This document shows, piece by piece, positions 60,776 to 64,000 of a DNA stretch of 64,000 nucleotides. The notes beneath the pieces were generated by a model. It was not told the DNA's origin. It made no database searches and saw only the letters and a list, made by a program, of their open reading frames with translations. The position numbers and the translations under genes are program-made. Position 1 is the first letter of the stretch. Each line of letters opens with the position of its first letter. This DNA comes from Vitis vinifera (lineage: Eukaryota; Streptophyta; Magnoliopsida; Vitales; Vitaceae): the NCBI RefSeq assembly GCF_030704535.1, contig NC_081816.1, positions 9,846,001-9,910,000 on the forward strand, in the 5' to 3' direction.

Positions 60776-62510
60776 ATGCAGCTGGGTTCTAACAAACCAT
60801 TAATTCTTATTCTTTTATCTCTGATTCCTTTACTTATTCTGATCTCAACATTGGTGGTTGTTTCTAGTACTTCCCGTGCCTTGAATTCTTCGTGGTTTTC
60901 ATTTTCTTTTTCATGGAACCCGGAAGAGATTAACCCTCTGTCCACAGCATTAAGTTCATCTGCTTCTTCCTCATTCAATGCCTCATTGCCCGACGTGCAC
61001 ATCTCGGGAGGACCGTATTTTCAACCTCCATTGGTGAGAATTTGTTTACTTCTTTAGTCAATGATGGTTGCTTTTTTAATCGTTTAGCTATGGGGAACTT
61101 TGTATATATTGACTTCTTTATGATGTGGACTCTTAGGAGAAAAAGCAAGAGACATGGAAAGATAAGAGATACAGCAAATTAGAGAGACTTGAGGCAGGTT
61201 TGGCTAGAGCCCGGTCTTCCATAAGAGAAGCTGCTAGAAATGGGAGTCTGAAATCAACACATGAAGACCCTGATTATGTTCCACAAGGTCCCATTTACAG
61301 GAATGCAAACGCCTTTCACAGGTACAAATTCAATTCAAAATTTCCCTTAGAATTATATTATGTATGTTTGTTCTGATGTGATATACAGTACTGATTTCAT
61401 TTACATATTGTAGGAGTTATCTTGAAATGGAGAAGCTGTTTAAGATATATGTATATGAAGAAGGAGAACCTCCGATGTTTCACAATGGTCCATGCAAGAG
61501 CATTTACTCTACAGAGGGAAGATTCATCCATGAAATGGAAAAGGGAAGCGTTTATCGAACCACAGACCCGGACCAAGCCCTCCTCTACTTTCTTCCTTTC
61601 AGCGTGGTGATGATGGTTCAGTACCTGTATGTGCCGGACTCCCATGAAATACATGCCATTGAGAAAACAGTCATTGACTACATCAACCTCATATCCCACA
61701 ACCACCCCTTCTGGAATCGAAGCCTTGGTGCTGATCATTTCATGCTCTCTTGCCATGATTGGGTAAGTTTTCAAATTATGTACGCTTCTTAAATTTTCTT
61801 TGTTTCTCGATGCATAAATACTCAACATGAATTCCAATTCTATCCAGGGACCGCGGGCATCGACCTCTGTTCCATATCTATACAACAACTCCATCAGAGT
61901 GCTGTGCAATGCTAATACTTCTGAAGGATTCAATCCCTCTAAAGATGTGTCATTTCCAGAAATCCATCTTAGGACTGGAGAAATGAGTGGGCCTCTCGGC
62001 GGTCTCTCCCCATCTCGCCGCCCCATTCTCGGCTTCTTCGCAGGCCGCTTACACGGGCACATCAGGTACCTGCTTCTGGAGCAGTGGAAGGACAAAGACA
62101 AAGACTTGCAAGTGTATGACCAGCTTCCTAATGGTTTATCTTATGACTCAATGTTGAAGAAGAGCAGGTTTTGCCTGTGCCCCAGTGGCTATGAAGTGGC
62201 GAGCCCGAGAGTTGTGGAAGCTATATATGCTGAGTGCGTACCAGTATTGATCTCAGACAACTATGTACCCCCCTTCAATGATGTTCTCAACTGGAAGTCA
62301 TTTGCAGTGCAAGTGCAGGTGAGAGACATAGCCAATATCAAGAGGATACTGATGGGCATATCCCAAACTCAGTACCTGAGAATGTACAGGAGGGTGAAGC
62401 AGGTCCAAAGGCATTTTATGGTGAATGCAGCTCCACAGAGATTTGACGTTTTCCACATGACCATTCACTCCATCTGGCTGAGGAGATTGAACATTCGCAT
62501 TCAGGACTGA
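60776..62510 (+). CDS. Exostosin-family (GT47) glycosyltransferase, copy 2
   Basis: Exons 60776-61033, 61137-61321, 61414-61762 and 61848-62510 give 484 residues, the same total as copy 1. A signal anchor lies at about 9-29 ([20 protein letters not shown]). The stem is Ser-rich, with [19 protein letters not shown]. The catalytic part repeats the copy 1 motifs: [54 protein letters not shown] and [14 protein letters not shown]. Exon 3 has 349 bases in both copies and intron phases agree, so the pair arose by tandem duplication. The ATG at 60776 is used because the frame upstream has no ATG. Expected to act in the Golgi on wall polysaccharides; specificity unknown. Confidence 0.92.
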
Positions 62511-62876
62511 TTATATGTAGATATATATTCTTGCTTAGCTCTCTCCTCGTTTGGACTTTTCTCAGGCTCTGCTCACTTGCAAGGCAGTGATAGCTCACCC
62601 TACTCACCAGCTCCATTCCCATTCTGAGTTCATCAGGTAGCCTTCAGCCCATGATGAAGGTGTATTAATTGGGCTATTCTCCTTCCTGGTTTTCTCCGGT
62701 TTCCATTGTGATTCATTTTCCCATATATTGAAGTACCCCCTTTTGGTCTCTTGTACTCTTTATTTGTCTCAGTTTGCACCAAATTCTGGAACACTTTCCT
62801 TCATCAATATTCTTTGAAAATTAATGTTAGTAATCATTTGGAGACAGCAATGGAAGCTTAATTTCCCAAACCTATC
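62511..62876. other. 3' flank of exostosin copy 2
   Basis: 3'UTR and spacer; no other feature supported. Confidence 0.55.
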
Positions 62877-63958
62877 AATCAAGTGTGAACCACCCCACAA
62901 TCCTAAGGTCCAATTTAGTTGGACCTTTTTTTTTTTTTTTACTTCTAAATTTTTTTAATAAATATTTTAAAAATTAACTTGGGATGTATGGTAGTCAATA
63001 AGAAATTGGTTTTTTCAATAAATAAATTCATTATAGTTATATTATACAAAATTATCTTTTAAAAAGGCAACATAAATTTTAAAAGTTGAAGATTTATTTT
63101 TTCAAAAGATAGTTTTAATTTTTAGTTTAACATCATACTTTTTTAAAGATATTTTCTTTAAAATTATCCCAATTTAGTTTTGATATATTTTACCATGACT
63201 CCATGAGTGCCACAGCCACATGGGCATTAGGGGGGTGACCTCCCCTTCTTTCCTGTTCTTGTTTAAAGGACCCAAAAAAAAAAAAAAAAAGAGAAAAGAA
63301 AATTTTCCACCACGTTTTTCCGGTCTACCAAACTCCCCCTTTTTCTTTTCTTGGAAGAAGCTTCTATGAATGACTTACAAGAGCTTGAAATCAAGTGTGA
63401 ACCAGCCCACAATCCTAAGGTCCAATTTAGTTGGACCTTTCTTTTTTTTACTTTTAATTTTTTTTAATACATTTTTTTTAATAAATACTTTTAAAATTAA
63501 CTTGGGATGTATCGGAGTCTTAAAACTATTCTCAAATTTACCATTGTCTTTGAAGTGCAGAATAAGAATTTGTTTTTTCAATAAATAAATTCATTATAGT
63601 TATATTATACAAAATTATCTTTTAAAAAGGCAACATAAATTTTAAAAGTTGAAGATTTATTTTTTCAAAAGATAATTTCAATTTTTAGTTTAACATCATA
63701 CCTTTTTAAAGATATTTTCTTTAAAAAAATCCCAATTTAGTTTTGATGTATTTTACCATGACTCCATGAGTGCCACAGCCACATGGGCATTAGGGAGGTG
63801 ACCACCCCTTCTTTTCTGTTCTTGTTTTTAGGACCCAAAAAAAAAAAAAAAAAATGAAAAGAGAATTTTCCACCACGATTTTCCAGTCTACCAAACTCCC
63901 CCTTGTTCTTTTCTTGGAAGAAGCTTCTATATTTGACTCTTACAAGAGCTTGAAATCA
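62877..63958. repeat. Tandem duplication of a unit of about 0.5 kb
   Basis: Copy 1 (62877-63388) and copy 2 (63389-63958) both start AATCAAGTGTGAACCA and contain CCTAAGGTCCAATTTAGTTG, TTCAATAAATAAATTC, AAAAAGGCAACATAAATTTT, CATGACTCCATGAGTGCCAC, a poly-A run and TTGGAAGAAGCTTCTAT near the end. Copy 2 has about 60 extra bases near 63513-63560. Inverted GGTCCAA...TTGGACC stems lie at the start of each unit (62908-62928 and 63419-63439). No coding content. Confidence 0.9.
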
Positions 63959-64000
63959 GATGGGCCCGAACCTGATGAGACGCATGGAAGGAAGAGGCTC

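Overview
The window is nuclear DNA of a flowering plant. The evidence is plant-specific gene families (XERICO, CONSTANS-like, DUF868), spliced genes with GT-AG introns and AT-rich spacers, and introns loaded with LINE, SINE and Ty3/gypsy sequence. The style of the LINE and gypsy copies and of the proteins recalls grapevine (Vitis), but that is an impression from memory, not a demonstrated identification. No organelle, bacterial or viral replicon sequence is apparent. All exon models were built by hand from splice sites and reading-frame continuity. Every multi-exon gene below closes in frame from ATG to stop.

Layout: XERICO-like RING-H2 gene (minus, 315-770, with a 5'UTR intron); RRP15-like ribosome-biogenesis gene (plus, 4854-7198); CONSTANS-LIKE 9/10-type B-box/CCT gene (minus, 8425-13369); a 16-exon kinetochore KNL1/Spc7-like gene (minus, 15943-39164); a small conserved protein perhaps related to proteasome assembly chaperone 1 (minus, 41345-43962); an SFT2-like Golgi membrane protein (plus, 46050-47944); an intronless DUF868 gene (minus, 49012-49950); an At3g27390-like multispanning membrane protein (minus, 51482-54296), head to head with a BMT5-like (DUF2431) methyltransferase gene (plus, 54898-55932); and a tandem pair of exostosin-family (GT47) glycosyltransferases (plus, 57580-59732 and 60776-62510). 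A tandem repeat of about 0.5 kb closes the window.

The striking structure is the KNL1-like gene. Its intron 14, which separates exons of the C-terminal RWD region, has been enlarged from about 0.4 kb to 12.4 kb. A Ty3/gypsy element (18152-30097, with 525-bp LTRs and a 5-bp target duplication) lies in it antisense, and a 6.2-kb LINE is nested inside that element. Other introns of the same gene hold a LINE tail, a SINE and a 380-bp tandem duplication. The CONSTANS-like gene also carries a LINE fragment with a perfect 18-bp target duplication, in the intron that splits its CCT domain.

The genes do not form one pathway. They look like an ordinary conserved housekeeping and regulatory block. From memory, its members correspond to neighbours in Arabidopsis (At2g04220/04235/04240; At3g07620/07640/07650; At5g48240/48250), which would fit one ancestral segment later split by genome duplication. 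I found no convincing new biological system. The most useful leads are the transposon-swollen KNL1 gene with GC-AG introns and a microexon, the duplicated site II/telo-box module of RRP15, and the possible PAC1-like gene.
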